64,000 bases of DNA from JAUYQR01 sp050632395 (GTDB lineage Bacteria > Pseudomonadota > Alphaproteobacteria > Rhodobacterales > Rhodobacteraceae), in contig NZ_CP192600.1 in NCBI RefSeq assembly GCF_050632395.1, forward strand, positions 62,001 to 126,000. Direction: 5' to 3'. This document shows, piece after piece, positions 62,741-64,000 of the stretch. The number at the start of each line of letters is the position of its first letter. Positions within the stretch are counted from its first letter, which is position 1. The notes beneath the pieces were generated by a model. It saw only the letters and a program-made list of their open reading frames with translations, ran no database searches and was not told the origin of the DNA. The translations under genes were made by a program, and so were the position numbers.

Positions 62741-63547
62741 TCAGGTGTCGCCATAACCGTAGCTTTCGGTCGGCTCCATATACCGGCACTTGTTGAGTAC
62801 GACGCCCAGCACCTGGGTATGGGCGGCCAGATCCTTGCCGCAGCGGTCGATCTCGGACACGGTGCTTGCCTCGGCCTCGGTGACCATCAGGGCGCAATCG
62901 ACCTGATCAAGGAAAGCGATGGTATCATCCCCCACAACCATTGGCGGCAGGTCGAAAAGCATCACGTTCGGCTGCAACCGCTCTTCCAGCGCATCGACGG
63001 TTTCGGCAGCGCGGTCGGACGACAATAGCTCGGCCGGGCTGGCAACGGGAATGGAATTCAGACCAAGCGCGAGGTTCGAGCGCCAGCGGAACAGTTGCGC
63101 TTCGGGGGCCTCGCTGCCGTCGAGCACACCGGCGAAGTTGCAGGTGCGGTCGATGCCAAGGGTGCGCTGCATGGCGGGGCGGCGCAGGTCAAGTTCCAGG
63201 ACCACGACCTTAAGATCAGGCTGGCGGGCGAGGCTGAGCGCAAGATTGAGGGTCAGCGTGGTCTTGCCGCAGCTGCTGCCGGGCGAGGTGATGGCAACCC
63301 GCGTCCAGTTGTGTTCGCGCAACTGGTGCATGAGGTTGGTCCGCATCACGTCGAACACGGCGGCCTGCGGGCCGGACTGGTGCGCGACGATGCGGCCGCG
63401 TTCCAGCCGGGTTTCGTCGAACTGAAGTTCGGTCAGGGTTGACCACATGTCCTTTGGCGGCTTGACCGGAGCTTGCGGTTTCGGCGCGGCTGCAACGGCG
63501 CCACGCGCAGCGCGCGCCTTGGCGATGGCGGATTGAATGCGTTCCAT
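62741..63547 (-). CDS. CpsD/CapB-type BY-kinase-like ATPase
   Basis: 268 residues, no membrane segment. Walker A S-P-G-S-S-C-G-K-T-T (about 88-97), Walker A' V-V-V-L-E-L-D-L-R-R-P (about 114-124) and Walker B V-M-L-F-D-L-P-P (about 195-202). The C-terminus has only three tyrosines (R-Y-M-E-P-T-E-S-Y-G-Y), a very short cluster. With the neighbouring Wzz protein it would make a split kinase pair that sets chain length. It starts 6 bases after the Wzz stop. Confidence 0.88.
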   Translation of the reverse strand: MERIQSAIAKARAARGAVAAAPKPQAPVKPPKDMWSTLTELQFDETRLERGRIVAHQSGPQAAVFDVMRTNLMHQLREHNWTRVAITSPGSSCGKTTLTLNLALSLARQPDLKVVVLELDLRRPAMQRTLGIDRTCNFAGVLDGSEAPEAQLFRWRSNLALGLNSIPVASPAELLSSDRAAETVDALEERLQPNVMLFDLPPMVVGDDTIAFLDQVDCALMVTEAEASTVSEIDRCGKDLAAHTQVLGVVLNKCRYMEPTESYGYGDT

Positions 63548-63553
63548 GACGGC

Positions 63554-64000
63554 CTACCCCGAGATTTCTGGCGTTGCGACACTGACTTCCGGCCCAAGCC
63601 CGACAGCTTCGGCGATTGCCGAGGCCAACGTGTCAAGCGGCATGACTGTGACGTGCAACAGGTAAAGCGCCACGGGCACGAAAAGTGCGACGGCAGCGAT
63701 CAGGTTGCGGCGCGCGGCGCGGCGCTGGCGCAACTCGTCAGCGGTGGCCATGTAGGGGATCGTGCCGAACGGCGTTATCCCCAGCGATTTCACCATTTCG
63801 GCCGGGCGGCGCACGGTGCGGTTCAGAAGTTCCAAGAGCATGACGAGACCCAGCGACAACAGCATGCCGGCGCCAAAGCCCGCTGCCGAGATCAGCTTGC
63901 GGTTGGGTTCGGCCCGGATCGTCGGCGGCACGGCAAGTTCGATCACCGTGATGCGCTGACCGCGGGAGGTGACCTCGATCCGGTCGCCCATCCGCGCTTC
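63554..64000 (-). CDS. Wzz-type chain-length determinant protein (C-terminal part, cut by window edge)
   Basis: The frame is open through base 64000 (E-A-R before the ATG at 63991), so the gene continues outside. The visible about 149 residues contain G-D-R-I-E-V-T-S-R-G-Q-R-I-T-V-I-E and a membrane helix at about 31-55 of the visible stretch, followed by R-P-A-E-M-V-K-S-L-G-I-T-P-F-G-T-I-P-Y, as in the C-terminal region of Wzz/ExoP-type proteins. A second membrane helix lies near A-A-V-A-L-F-V-P-V-A. It pairs with the ATPase gene next to it. Confidence 0.82.
   Translation of the reverse strand, partial: EARMGDRIEVTSRGQRITVIELAVPPTIRAEPNRKLISAAGFGAGMLLSLGLVMLLELLNRTVRRPAEMVKSLGITPFGTIPYMATADELRQRRAARRNLIAAVALFVPVALYLLHVTVMPLDTLASAIAEAVGLGPEVSVATPEISG

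Overview
The window is GC-rich, densely coded chromosomal DNA from an alphaproteobacterium, most likely a member of the Rhodobacteraceae. The basis is the combination of a native alphaproteobacterial flagellar cluster (flaF-flbT-DUF1217, motE, a CtrA-like TTAA-N7-TTAG site between fliL and fliF), an electron-transfer flavoprotein:ubiquinone oxidoreductase, DUF2125 and DUF1643 proteins, and a GDP-mannose/exopolysaccharide locus. The species cannot be named from the sequence. No tRNA or rRNA gene, insertion sequence, prophage or CRISPR array was seen. Start codons were chosen by ribosome binding site, overlap with the neighbouring gene and family length; several differ from the longest open frame.

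Region 1 (1-20.4 kb) is a flagellar cluster in facing transcription units. flaF (cut by the window edge)-flbT-DUF1217 run rightward and meet leftward fliI. flgB-flgC-fliE-fliQ-flgF-flgG-flgA-flgH-fliL-like run rightward and meet a leftward export-gate operon: lytic transglycosylase-flhA-fliR-flhB-small protein. Next come motA plus a 731-residue exported protein, and motE-coiled-coil membrane protein-fliL, all leftward. fliF-fliH-fliN-fliP diverge rightward from fliL. Together these encode rod, ring, export apparatus and stator parts. motB, fliG, fliM, flgI, hook, filament and hook-length genes are not in this window.

Region 2 (20.4-45.6 kb) holds housekeeping and conserved genes: ispE, a TPR protein, ETF-QO, greA, a 1-Cys peroxiredoxin, an L,D-transpeptidase, pnp and rpsO (with a small monooxygenase-fold gene between them on the other strand), a membrane-anchored RTX-repeat protein, DUF1643, a methyltransferase, pheS, a DEAD-box helicase with a long repetitive tail, a CysQ-like phosphatase, pmbA/tldE, DUF2125, a short crotonase, an agmatinase-family enzyme, an MscS channel and a YhiN-type flavoprotein. 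Several intrinsic terminators are clear.

Region 3 (45.6-64 kb, continuing past the end) is an exopolysaccharide locus. It has ManC (GDP-mannose supply), a priming sugar transferase, an ABC-type flippase candidate, a Wzy/ligase-like membrane protein, a fused oxidoreductase-epimerase, four glycosyltransferases plus a WecG/TagA-type transferase, an NDP-sugar epimerase, a polysaccharide deacetylase, a CpsD/CapB-like ATPase and a Wzz-type chain-length protein (cut by the window edge). Two tandem ~75-residue membrane proteins of unknown role lie inside it.

The most interesting candidates for new biology are the exported 731-residue protein coupled to motA, the fused sugar oxidoreductase-epimerase, the pair of tiny membrane proteins in the polysaccharide locus, the helicase tail, the three TGCCATAC repeats between ETF-QO and greA, and the 21-bp inverted repeat between divergent polysaccharide genes.
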